Below, piece by piece: positions 11,261 to 22,557 of a stretch of 64,000 bases of DNA. The position numbers were made by a program, and so were the translations under genes. Position 1 is the stretch's first letter, and the number at the start of each line of letters is the position of its first letter. A model generated the notes under the pieces. It was not told the origin of the DNA and ran no database searches. It was given only the letters and a program-made list of their open reading frames with translations. This DNA comes from Stromatinia cepivora (lineage: Eukaryota > Ascomycota > Leotiomycetes > Helotiales > Sclerotiniaceae). The DNA lies in assembly GCA_014898415.1 (NCBI GenBank), contig RCTD01000043.1, positions 62,001 to 126,000 of the forward strand, in the 5' to 3' direction.

Positions 11261-12246
11261 AGGATGACTTCAAACGGGGCCTTGGAACAAAGCTCTCTGT
11301 CCTCTGAATCTATATTATTTTTGGATTGTAGCGGTGAGAAATGAATTTTAAGTAAAGAATGAGCCAATCATTCCAATCATTCCAATCATTCCAGTCATTC
11401 ATTTTTTGGTTGGTCGTTTCTTTAACCAATCCCCATAAATTATTACTAACAAGGATCCATCGAGAAGCACGCACAAATCCCAAAATCCTAGTCCAAATCT
11501 ACCTAGAATCTACCTTACTAGCACAATTACACACTAGCGTCGAATTATGAAAAATGTCCCCTCCAAAAATTAATATGTCGTCGGTACTCCTCTTTTTTTC
11601 CTTTTCCTCTCCTCTCCTCCTTCACCCAAACCCCATCAACTCCAAAAAGACAACGAAGTCACCCTAAACTTATTCAATTAAGTATATCCTCATATTTCTA
11701 TTTTCGTCGAGACAATGCCGCAGGCCATCGCTGAGCAGTGAATACCCACTACAGCATGCTCAACCGGGCATGTCTGTAGTCCTTTCAGCCAACGAGTAAA
11801 ATTTCCCAATCTTATACATTCGATCTTGACGAGATAACCCAGACTTTCACTGTCTATCAGCCAATTTGATAGATTGATTAAAATATCAATTGAGAGTTTG
11901 AAATTCAATAACAATTATCGATCGAGTTCCAACCTTGCCATTCTTCCTCAAGGTGAGGAGGCTCTCTTCGAATGAACAAACAAAGATACCAAAATTTCAC
12001 CTACCTGCAATTTTACACAACCTCTCCTCAAAGCTTTAAAATCGACTCAATCACCCATTCGAGATCACCTTTTGATATACTCAATTGATACCAGCACAAC
12101 ATATTTGGCATAATCTACCACAACTTATTACTGAACCTCTACGCTCCACACATCTGCAAATTTCCTCTCACCGCCGATACTTTAGGTCAAACGCAATTAA
12201 CCCCACAACAAATATTTCTTGCAGATCATATTAAAACACAAACACA

Positions 12247-13911
12247 ATGTCCCGAAACACACAACGAGAGTCTTTCAAGACTCCTCCTAAATCAAAAAAG
12301 TTAAAGAAGCCCAAGAAAATCACCGATTACTCTTCCGACTCTTCATATGCGGCCGTGGATTTGATCAGTGATTCCGAGGACAATGATTCAGATGACGAGC
12401 CCGATGCATTTGGGAGGACCGGGGGGTCAAGGGTCGAACAGTATGAAGAAGCTGCTATGTTAGAAGAAGATGACGATTTGGAAACTATCGAAGAAGATAC
12501 CGATGCACAAGACACACCTCGGGCAACAAATAACGATGAAGAATGGGCAGGGTTTGAGGATTCCTCGGAAGAATTAGTCGAAAATCCCGGATTTTTTGAG
12601 GATAATCTGCTCGGGATCCAGGGTTATGACAGCAACGGTACTTCCAAAAAGCGAGTTACATTCGCCGACGACGATTCGGATAGCAGTATCTCCGACGATG
12701 AGTCTGTCAACTGGCATCCCGATCTATTCGAAACGGATACTTCGGTTCAAGGTCCGTTTTTAAATGCAGATGCGCTTCCCCCTCATCTTGCAAGAGGCTT
12801 GGATGATAACACATATAACGATGATCCTGATTCCGACACAGAACATTGGGGAAATAGGAACAACAATTCTGATGACTCCGAAGGGAGTGATAGTGATGAT
12901 TCCGATGCATCTGGGTATCAATGTAAGTGGAGTCAGACTGAGCTTGCAATTGTCGAGCCCAGTTGTTGTGCCGTATACTAATAACAATGTTTTGCAGCTG
13001 ATCTTGGTGATGATTTTGGTGGAGACACAACTGATGATGAAGATTGGAGAGAGAACCGTCCAGATGCAGACGACTCCGTTCCTCGAGGCAACTCACCGGC
13101 ACCTCCACCATGCCTTGGTTTTCGAATCCAAAGGAAAAAGGGCCAACCTGATGTCATTACTTGGTATCATAATACTGATGTACCCTTTGTTATATTGGAC
13201 GAGCATGGAAAGGACCTTTTAATGTACTCTTCCGACCCCACCAGACTGCAGGATAAAAGCTCACCTTCACCCATTAGAAACGGCAGTATGGAACAGTACA
13301 ACCCAGTCCTTAGCAATCAAGCCAACATTATGATGAGTGCAGTGTCAGATGGAGCATCGGAATTTGGATCGTATCACACTGGTAACCCAGAAGCCTTCTT
13401 CGAAAACCCCCTTTCCATGGATGACAACGGCGCTCGCCCGACAAGCAGTTCATCCAATGATGAAAGCGAAGACCAAAGTGAACCTCTCCAGTGGGGTGAC
13501 TTGCTTCACATGGATGCGACATTGACAGATGATGAGGATGAACTTGATGATGGTCCAGTTGAACCGCTGTCATCCACCCCTGCTCGCCCAACCACTTCCG
13601 ACGGACTTCATCCCCTTCTGGTACATCTCGACAAAGGTACCAATGTTGGTGCCTTTCGTCTCAATCGACAAAACGAAAACCTCATCAACAGCAATACTAT
13701 CTCTAAGGATGCTCTTGCATTTGGAACCTCCACAATTAAAGGTGTCAAAAATGGACATCTTGATTCTCTCACAAGTTCTCTAACCCCACGACGAAAACCC
13801 AAAACCCTCATGCCCTCAAGTCCCGCTGGTGACGTCGCTAAGCGAAAGCGGAAATCAAATGGTGCATCACAGGGACGTCGATCCCACAAGAGAAGTCGCA
13901 GCAATGCGTAA
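12247..13911 (+). CDS. Acidic Ser/Asp-rich nuclear-type protein (possibly Ifh1/Crf1-like)
   Basis: Two exons, 12247-12922 and 12998-13911, give 529 residues. The 75-nt intron has GTAAGT, a TACTAAT branch site and TTTGCAG. The N-terminus is lysine-rich (residues ~10-28, KTPPKSKKLKKPKK), followed by ~200 residues full of Asp/Glu/Ser clusters. A more ordered patch near ~250-275 reads CLGFRIQRKKGQPDVITWYH, and the C-terminus ends in a strongly basic KRKRKSN...RSHKRSRS segment that fits a bipartite nuclear localisation signal. An overall acidic, low-complexity body with a GAFRLNRQ...GVKNGHL patch before the basic tail recalls fungal Ifh1/Crf1-type regulators of ribosomal-protein genes. That family call is tentative; nuclear location is the safer inference. 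Confidence 0.75.
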
Positions 13912-16010
13912 ATCCTATCGATTGCATGTTCCGTTACCAATATTGAGCTCACGATTGCTTGATAATCATTCCACTAGCAATGATTCATTACGACTGATGG
14001 ACGGTATGACGTCTTTTGACTGTCATCCCTGGCCTCAGATTTCTCAGTGTCTGATATTTTTTTCTTTGTACATTGTATACCTAATAACGCATGAATTGGC
14101 ATTAGACAAAAGCATGGGTTATCATACACAAAAGTTCATAGACTTCGGCCATGCTATTAGGCATATATACTGTCTGTTGAAGTGGAGGGTATATGACCAA
14201 AAGTCCTTGTCCAGTTTTCTTTCCTTTTCTTTTTGCTTTTATTTTCTTCTCGAAACCTGCAGAGCTTTTGCTTGAATGGTGGCCGAGTCGCACAATTTTC
14301 TACCTATAGGACACCTTCATCTGCAGAGGAAACTCTAATGTGGTGTAATTTGTGTTTGAGGCGTATGTTTGGAGGATGTCCAAAATTTTATCTTGGTGGA
14401 ATTGTGCTGTTACTGTTCGCAATGGCATACACAATTTGGGATGTAAGAACTTCTCGAATGTGGTCTGCTTGGAGCCGAGTTTTGTATTCAATCTACCAAC
14501 TTTTGCTTCTTTGGCAATGTGTTAATAGTGTCGACTACCAGCGGAGACTACCAGCGGGAGACGTTGCAGTTTCATTGACAGACTATCTACAGTTAGCAAT
14601 TCAAAAACAAGTTAAACTTTTATATGATGAGTATTTCTACGTTGATGAATGTACATGTGGACGTAGCTTGAGTTGAGTAAAGCAACAACGTTAAGATTAA
14701 GTTCTATATTATGGATATCTCTCACCCACCAGAACCCACATTCGATTATCATCATTCCGAGATCATCTTTAACAGGAAACCTTAAACTTCCCATTCTCAC
14801 ATCACGGTTCCCATATATCTATCATAATTACAACAAGTTATAACATCTGATATTATATCATTGACAAATGAAAGAAAAGCAATACTCGAGTATTATATTC
14901 AGTGCTCAAGTAGGTATTTAGTATTTATATTTGATAACGGAATGAACGTGCCCGAGAACCTTTTTATTTAATCTATACAGCTAATAAGCATGTGAATATC
15001 TCATTAATACCGGATTTTCTGTTTCTGAAATATTGTAATTTATCTCCTTATCTCATCTCCTATGCTGTGGTCTGCTATGGTATGACCTAGCTTATGTATT
15101 CATACCTATTTATTATGTCATTAGATACCTAGGGCAGATAGATAAATATATGATCCTCCTTCCATATCCCCCGCTATACTCCGTGCATATCTCATAGCTC
15201 TTGAACAAAATATAAGAATCCACAATCGTAATCTTACGATGTAACCTTGTGCATCTTCCCAAAACGCACTACCTACCTACAAAAGAATGGCGACATGTAA
15301 TCAGTTCCCACCATCTCACCATCCTATCTTGTTCTAGATACTATACACTGCTCAATCCGTCCATATACATTACTCCAGTAAAAGACACCACGAAAGGGCA
15401 ATATCCATACCTACCTTCACCTAACCCTTACCCACCTACTGACCCTTCAACCAAATCAGGCCGTTTCGTGAACTTGAGTCTGCGATAACCAAGGACCAGC
15501 TTAGTATTGAATACAAACGAACCGGTCCAGATAACATATCCAACAACATCCATACATCATAATCAATCCACATCGTTCCCTCGCTTCCTCGTCTAAAGAA
15601 AACCTCGTATAAGATTCCCAATCACTTGTCTCTTCAACCCTTCCGACTGAATCACATTCAGGAACGTCAAAATTCAATGGCAGATACAAGAGACACATAG
15701 AATCGAAATTAGGAAGGAATTAGTGTAGGTACTAGGTAAAGCTAAAGCAAAGCAATCGGATCAGGATAATTACAGAGAGAACTCAAAAAACTTCTTTCAT
15801 ACTACCACCAGAAAACAGAAAAGCAAAGAAAAGGAAACAAATAACAATACTGAACTAAACAATAGTCAAACAGTATGATACCTAGGCCACCCATTAGGGT
15901 TGCTTTCCATTAACGCTTTAATCCTTCGTAACCTTCCCACGCATGACTCATCGACCTCAATGATTGTGCTTAGGCGTCTCCTGGTTCTTTTAGAGATTCG
16001 GTACGAACTC
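13912..16010. other. Intergenic between convergent genes
   Basis: About 2.1 kb between the 3' ends of the 12247 gene and the minus-strand gene at 16011. It must contain both 3' UTRs. A 112-codon frame from an ATG at 14338 was considered but has no supporting features. No repeat of note. Confidence 0.5.
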
Positions 16011-17175
16011 CTACTGAGGAAGTCTTTGGTAACCTGTGCTCCTGTCGTCGTTTTGCTTCTTGGTCATGGATTCGCGAACGCCAGTGAGGGAATATACGAA
16101 GACGAAGACTGAACCCGTTAGCGAGACCATATCTGCATGAAAAGAGAAGCAACTTACAGAGTTCACCGAGAATTATGAAAGCAGCAACAGATGCCCAGTA
16201 GTACTCCCATCCTAACTTCTCATGATCAAGGAAGAAGTATGTGTATTTTCCGACATAGGACTTGCCGACAGCTGCCCAGCCAACATATGCAAGAAGAAGT
16301 ACAGCGATGGCAGTAACATGGTTCCAAACAGGCTTGAACATATTTAGTAGAATAAGAGAGATAGAGTCAGAAAACCTACGTCGGATCTCTTTATGCTGCT
16401 GAGGATGAAGAGCTCGATCAAAGCAGCGACGGAGTTGAGACAGTACTTGCTGAAGATGAAGTAGGTCGTGAGCTCATCATCAAAAATCGTGTCACCTGGA
16501 TACTCGTTAATGTTGATTGCAGTATCGTAAAAGGATTCTTACTTGGGATTTCTGTCTCGTTTCGGGGAACGACAACTGCCCAGTGGATGAAGGTAACGAC
16601 GTGAGGGAAAGCAAGGATAACCCAATGAAAAACGCTAAATAAGTACTTTTCGTTGGTGTTGGTGTTTTTACGAGATGGTGAGAGAAATCTTCGAATGCAG
16701 CCAGAGAGCGATGAAGAATTATTGTCATTGTTGTGTGGGTAGTAAAGGTGCATGAAGGTCCAGATCTGCCAATAGAGAAAGGTTAGCACCAGATATAGAG
16801 ACTGAGTAGAGATGCATGTAGTTTGAGGAATTGAGGACATATACTTACAAAGGCAACCCAAGCGTACAGAGTCTGTAAGCCATACACGATATTTGAAAGG
16901 TTGTAAACAACCAACCAGCCATGTTTGAGGATTTCAAGCTCGTAATGAAGGATGACAAGCGAAGAGATCAGAAAGTAGGCTGCGAGGGCTCCTCTGAGGT
17001 AGACAAGACATTTCTGAGAAATGTTGATCCATGGAGAGTGACAAGCACGGAGAAAGATAGGCTATAACTGGATTAGATTCACTCGTCAACTGTGAAGGGA
17101 AAAGTTGAAGATGTAACTTACATGATCATTCTTCTTATTGCTTCCACCTGGAAGAAGAGCGGTAGATGAAGACAT
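16011..17175 (-). CDS. FAR-17a/AIG1-like multi-pass membrane protein
   Basis: Six exons on the minus strand (17175-17122, 17061-16849, 16765-16543, 16495-16380, 16332-16158, 16108-16011) join in phase to give 292 residues; introns are 47-83 nt. The last intron (49 nt) has GTAAGT and a CTAAC branch site and restores a hydrophobic C-terminal helix (LFFVFVYSLTGV). There are about six TM segments. The pattern of a helix containing VFHWVILAFPHVVTFIHW, then FSKYCLNSVAALIELFIL, then a YTYFFLDHEK motif matches the FAR-17a/AIG1-like family, which in animals contains hydrolases of fatty-acid esters of hydroxy fatty acids. Location is likely ER or plasma membrane. The catalytic Thr/His were not assigned with certainty. 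Confidence 0.6.
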
Positions 17176-17809
17176 CGAAGGATACGATTCCGAATAGATA
17201 GATGAAGCTTAATAGGTATAGAATGAAAGACGAAGCTGACCAAAACGAGATTTGGATGAATGAATCGAGTAACTAAAACGGCGGAGAAACACGATGCTTT
17301 GCAATGAAGTTGTATCGTGGTGGGAGATGAAGAGAAAGGAAACGGATGAAGAGAAGAAGTAAACAGACCATGGAAGAAGCTAGGATAGAAGGTATCAAGG
17401 TAGGAAGGAGAAGGTGAGGATTTGCACTTCCTCTTTTCAACGACACTAATGGCAGGTGCAAATGGATACAGCGGCAACAAATGGAAATCACAGTCTTGTC
17501 AAGGTGCTCGGGAACGGAATACCCGTAGATCTTAAACATAACTCGAATTTCTGGCTGATGTATTGAAAAAGAAGAGAAGCTCGTAATATCTCCCTTACTC
17601 AGCTATCTGGACAGGAATTGGAACCCATTGTCCAGAGGAAACTTAGAAATTGAAAATGCAACTTTGAGGTTTGGTGTATAAGGAGCCAATTTGGGTTTCA
17701 AGAAAAGCCCAATGACCACTAGAGTTTGGATACCTACTGCTGCATAGGTACTTGCTTCATTGATAAAAGTGTGAAGTAGCTTCCGGATCCCTTGATCAAG
17801 TTGTGATTG

Positions 17810-17851
<42 letters not shown>

Positions 17852-18346
17852 TTTTGCACTAGTAAGAAAAGGAGGCCAATGCCGATACGATTATTCTGAA
17901 TGAACTTGAACATTGAAAAAAGCTCCCTCAAGCTTGATAATATATATGTGTATGTATATATTATATATGTGTATCTATATCTTTATAGTATATAGTATAT
18001 ACTTTATTTTCATGAGATATTATATAAAAAGGTTGGTTATGATCACCTTGTCTGATTACATAATTCTCTCAATCAAGTGAGGGATGTTGAGCAACGCACG
18101 GATCATATGCATAACTCAAGCACAAATTAAGCATAACTAATAATCCTTACCTACAGAAGGTGTCCTCATTTACAACTAGTAAGAAATGTGTCTGTACCTT
18201 TGATCGCAATCCATCATCGCCAAAGGCTTAACTGCCATTCTTTGAATTGTCTTAAGACAATCAATTCGCAAATTCCCACATTTTGTACCCCTACCTAATC
18301 AACGCAACGAATTGCGCACCACCGTCTCCACCATCGACCATCAACC
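17176..18346. other. Divergent intergenic region with microsatellites
   Basis: It separates the FAR-17a-like gene (minus) from SEC11 (plus) and therefore holds both promoters. It contains an (AG)17 tract and a TATATGTGTATG-type A+T-rich stretch near 17938-18000. Open frames on the minus strand near 17120-17540 lie upstream of the ATG at 17175 and look like leader noise. Confidence 0.5.
17815..17848. repeat. (AG)17 microsatellite
   Basis: An uninterrupted AG dinucleotide run of 34 bases, likely polymorphic in length. Confidence 0.9.
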
Positions 18347-18970
18347 ATGCTTTCCTTTCTCCAGAACCCCCGCCAAGCAGCGGCTCAAGTGTTGAACTTC
18401 GCCCTCATTCTTTCTACTGCCTTCATGATGTGGAAAGGTCTTTCAGTAGCTTCAGATTCTCCTTCGCCAATCGTTGTCGTTTTATCTGGATCCATGGAGC
18501 CTGCGTTCCAGCGTGGAGATCTTTTATTTCTATGGAACAGGAATTTGTTAGAAGAGACAAAGGTTGGAGAAATTGTGGTTTACAATGTTAAGGGGAAGGA
18601 TATACCTATTGTACATCGGTTGGTTAGAAAGTTTGGAGCAGGGTGAGTGTCTACTTTACGGGGTGCGAGGAGCGGCGGAGATGTGCTTGCGCTGCTGAAT
18701 TTCATGGAATCTAACAATATATTTTATACTAATATTCGGGATTGCAGACCCAAAGCAAAGTTATTGACAAAGGGAGACAACAACGTGGCAGACGATACGG
18801 AGCTGTATGCACGAGGACAGGATTACATCGAGAGGGAAGATATCATCGGAAGTGTTGTGGGATATATACCATTTGTGGGATACGTTACCATTCTACTCAG
18901 TGAGCATCCATGGCTTAAGACTGTTATGTTGGGAATGATGGGTTTAGTTGTGGTTTTACAGAGAGAATAA
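18347..18970 (+). CDS. SEC11: Signal peptidase complex catalytic subunit SEC11
   Basis: Two exons, 18347-18642 and 18748-18970, give 172 residues, close to yeast Sec11. The 105-nt intron has GTGAGT, a TACTAAT branch site and TTGCAG. It is the type I signal peptidase of the ER membrane that cleaves signal peptides from secretory precursors. An N-terminal TM helix (~16-38) precedes the catalytic SGSMEP box, with nucleophile Ser49. The IVHR motif gives His90, which replaces the lysine of bacterial enzymes. TKGDNN and the downstream DDTELY supply conserved Asp residues. A C-terminal hydrophobic stretch follows. All family landmarks are present and the gene appears intact. Confidence 0.95.
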
Positions 18971-19622
18971 CCAAGGAAATAGCTGAATTGAGAACGGCGT
19001 TGAAAGAAAGAAGATACCCCAACTTTACATGATCTGAAGGAAGGGAAGGTCATTCATAGATACAGAAACATTCATTTTCCAGTCTCTGCCTTCTACAAAG
19101 GTTTGTATAATAGTTCTTAAATACCGGTATTTCGAGTGAATTAAAAGAATTCCAACAAGGTACCTAGGTAATTCCACAAGGTAGCCAGCCTTCTTACCTG
19201 ACACAAATGTTCAGCCTTGCCATTTACTTCATCGGAATGACAGGGATGGAAAAGACCGATTATCTCTACAAGCTCTGACGTGAACCTTTGACTTGAGTGA
19301 ATTTCGGTTGGTTTACTTTCCATGAGGTAGCTTTCTATAAAGTACTCACATAATTTCAAACGCCCACATCAAAACAGAATAAATAATCTTACAAAACGAA
19401 GTTCTCTTTGAATTTCTGAATAAGTTTCGTAGATTGAAATTTGACCATACATCCATTTTATAATATAAGTAAGACATCTCATCCACCCAACTCGTTCTGA
19501 TTCTAACAGCAAGTGAACAGTTACATCAACTTCAATTTTGAACATTTCACCCCTCATCCAACACACCTACCTACCCCACCATTCTCTGTAGCTACCTTGA
19601 AAGCTATCAACCAACAGTCAAA
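18971..19622. other. Intergenic between SEC11 and the E2 gene
   Basis: No additional gene or repeat recognised. It should contain the SEC11 3' UTR and the E2 promoter. Confidence 0.5.
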
Positions 19623-20207
19623 ATGGCAGCACGCCGTATCGCCAAGGTTTGCAACTACGATTCCCGAGTCTGAGTACAAGTAAAACATGATCTGACTGGA
19701 GATGTATTTAGGAGTTAAAGGAAGTGACCGAAAATCCCATCCCAGGAATCAGCACATCTTTATTGAAGGAGGATGATTTACATCAATGGAAAGTCGAGAT
19801 GGAAGGCCCTGCAAACACACCTTATGCCGTACGATTCTTTTCTAATCAAAGTCCCCTCCTTCTTCTCACTAACGCTTGCACGTCAGGGCGGCTTATTCAT
19901 CCTCAACGTCGTCCTCCCCAAAGACTATCCTTTCAAACCACCCATCGTCAATTTCGTAACTCGCATCTACCACCCTAACGTTACCTACGATGAGAAAGGA
20001 TCAATTTGCGTGGATGAGTTGAAGCAAGACAAGTGGAAGCCTAGTGGAAAGATAACAGCCATTTTGGGAGCTATCAGGAACCTTTTGATCCAGCCAAATC
20101 CGGATGACCCATTAGAGAATGCGATTGCGGAAAAATTGAAGACGGATACAGAGGGCTTTGCGAAGGAGGCAAGGGAAAATACGAAGAAGTATGCTATGAA
20201 GAAATGA
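19623..20207 (+). CDS. Ubiquitin-conjugating enzyme E2
   Basis: Three exons (19623-19646, 19712-19828, 19887-20207) give 153 residues, the usual length of a bare UBC fold. Introns are 65 and 58 nt with CTGAC and CTAAC branch sites. The first exon codes only eight residues (MAARRIAK). The protein accepts an activated ubiquitin-like modifier from E1 as a thioester and passes it on with E3 ligases. Visible landmarks are PFKPP (63-66), the HPN motif (76-78), the active-site Cys88 in GSICVDELK, and PNPDDPLE in the C-terminal helical half. The short segment after the Cys and the WKPS motif resemble UBE2L3 and fission-yeast Ubc14-type enzymes more than Ubc4/5. The exact orthology, and whether the modifier is ubiquitin, cannot be fixed by eye. 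Confidence 0.92.
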
Positions 20208-22557
20208 GTGATGGGGACGAAGCATATCAACGTTGATGGAGGGAAGGCTGGAGGTTGGACATTGGACGATCCCGGGAACGAAAACGATATGATATGAAGT
20301 CATCGACATATGACGATGAATGACAGCAGTTTCGCCGGCGGGGTGGGTGGCGTTGGCGTTTAGGGTGCATAGAAGAAATTACTTTTACGTTTTCAGAGAT
20401 CAGACAGCGAAGAAATCAGGAATAAATATGCATTGCTTTTCCGGGAAGGACGTTGCATGACCTGGACTTGGGTGATTCGAAATATATGGATCACCTCTGA
20501 ACTTTGATGAAAAGCCAATTTGTAAATTGACAACTCATACTATTTCCCAAGCTCTTTGCTTCTTCGTTTTGTTGTTTTTTTGTTTAACTCCACCTCTTCG
20601 GGATAATATCATGAATTGACCGATGTGGAAAGAAATAAACGCTCATGCCTCCTTACTTCTCTAGCATCGAGACGGCGTGTAAAAGGGACAGAACTAGAGG
20701 GGAAAATGGACGCGAGGGTTAAGCCTTATACAGAATAAAGCAGTAAAACGGCGTTTATGAAGTTAAAGGAGCTTCGATATTCAAGAAGATATTTTATCAG
20801 TTATCATATAATATACCGGTGGTAAGAAGGTATGGATGAAAATCTTGGTATGAACTTCAAGTTTCGAGTTATGCAGAATCTCTCTTGGATTTCAACGTCT
20901 GTAAGAGATAGATTAGGATAAGATCAAGTTCCAATGTTGTCCCGAAACTTTTCCTTATTAATTAATTTACTGGTTTACCATAATCGTGACATATGTATTT
21001 CGCAGATTGATCTCGCTTCCTCTCGTTTTCTGTCATACCTCCCTGTCTCCTCTCCTGAAGTCTTTCCTCTCTCTCTTCGGCTTCTATTAAACCTTCCCTT
21101 CCCAAACTCTCAGACATGACATTTCTTGGCTAGAGAATCTAAGCAGGGTTATTGATGCAGAGGAACATCAAAATAAGATTGATCACAATTTACTTTTTTT
21201 ATTTATTTTTTATTTTTTTTCCCTAGCTATAAGAGAATTGGAGAAAAGAACTTTCCCTCTAATATAAGAAATATCGGCTGGTTCTTGAATACAAGCGATA
21301 CTACGGAGTTATATGGGAAAAGTAGGTATCTAGATCCCTACTATATCCCGAATAACACTTCAAGCATGATGGTAGGTTATTCAGGCAGTACTAATTTAAA
21401 GATATAGGAAATATAAATATATGGAACATATCAATCAAATTTGTGCTTTGTGCCATCATATATTACCTACTTTTGACAGTTGAATCTTCAATACCTATGG
21501 AGTAATATAATGTTTTTTGGCTGCTTGTTTATTTATTGCTTTGACCATCTCACGAAACAAATGAATTGAACCAAATATCCGAAACCTTTTCTTTACTTGC
21601 ACTGATTATTCATATTCATATTCATATTCATATTATTCATTCATTCATTCTCAACATCAATCCAACCTCTACTTTTTCTGATCAGTGAGCGATTCATACA
21701 CATTCATTAATTTCGCCTTGGTTCCAATTGAAGGGTGGATCATAGACTAAAACACTATACCATACCAGACTATTATTTACTTTCTTAAAGCTTCTTCTCA
21801 TTCAAATACATACAATACAAGCAAGTACCGGTACTACTACGAAAATACTTTGATACTTGATTACTTGATATTTGATACTTGCTTGACACTTTGCAATTCA
21901 AACTTCATTTACAGCTTCATAACTTCACAACTCCACCCACTAATTAATTAACTCAGTGCTGGTTGATCCCTATTAAATCCACTTTTTACGCATAATTCCT
22001 TCTATTCGTGTCATTCCCTCATACTCTTACCCTTACTCTTACTCTTACTCATTCTCATTCTCATTCTCATTCTCATTCTCACTCTCATACCTCACTCGTT
22101 TCCTGAAATCGAATCCGGAATTTGAAACATTGGAGACACAAAGTGAATTAGGAGTGCAAGGTATTGGAACATTTGGAACATTTGGAACAACCCTGGAGAA
22201 TCGTACTTCTACTTGGAAATTGGTGAAGATACTGAAACTGGTACCCTATTATCTCAAGACTCGAACTTCGCCGAATGCCCGTCCCGACAATTCCTACTTA
22301 CTATTCCACAACATAATTGTACCACCAGCGAAACCAGCCTCTTTCTTCGATAGGAAGGAAGAAAGAAAGAAAGTAACCTCGGACGAAAGAATCTCTGATT
22401 TGATGTTGACGGAATCAATTAGTACAGGGTCCCTCCAAATAAGATCCGGGTCATAGACCTGGAGAGAGGTGGAATTGATTTGCTGCTTGGTTTACATGTG
22501 GAGAGCTTGAAGGTTTAGATGGAATATCTTCCATAAGGGGGTTTTGCTCATTTGGCC
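20208..22557. other. Intergenic and long leader of the TBC gene
   Basis: No gene recognised. Near 21613-21645 there is a TTCATA/TTCATTCA repeat. At 22028-22085 there are tandem TTACTC and ATTCTC hexamers, a pyrimidine-rich run common in fungal promoters. Short ATGs between 22090 and 22550 would form uORFs if transcribed. A T-rich run lies at 21194-21222. Confidence 0.5.

Larger units (their letters stand above)
9178..12246. other. Long intergenic region with several tandem repeats
   Basis: No gene is supported in these 3 kb. It contains a 30-bp tandem repeat (9552-9622), CTACCTAG/CTAGGTAG palindromes near 9760-9790, ACTACCTA runs near 10110-10135, a degenerate ~88-bp tandem repeat (10840-11260) and a TTCCAATCA run at 11370-11400. 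The last few hundred bases are the likely promoter and leader of the 12247 gene. Confidence 0.5.

Noticed and set aside
14338..14676. 112-codon frame with hydrophobic segments after the acidic-protein gene
   Set aside because: It lies in the 3' region of the 12247 gene, has no recognisable motif or splice partner, and its composition looks like noise.
17118..17540. Two overlapping minus-strand frames upstream of the FAR-17a-like gene
   Set aside because: They overlap in different frames, include the promoter side of the gene and show only Pro/Ser/Leu-rich noise.
18647..18740. Separate downstream frame start within SEC11
   Set aside because: This is the SEC11 intron; splicing 18643-18747 rebuilds the conserved protein.
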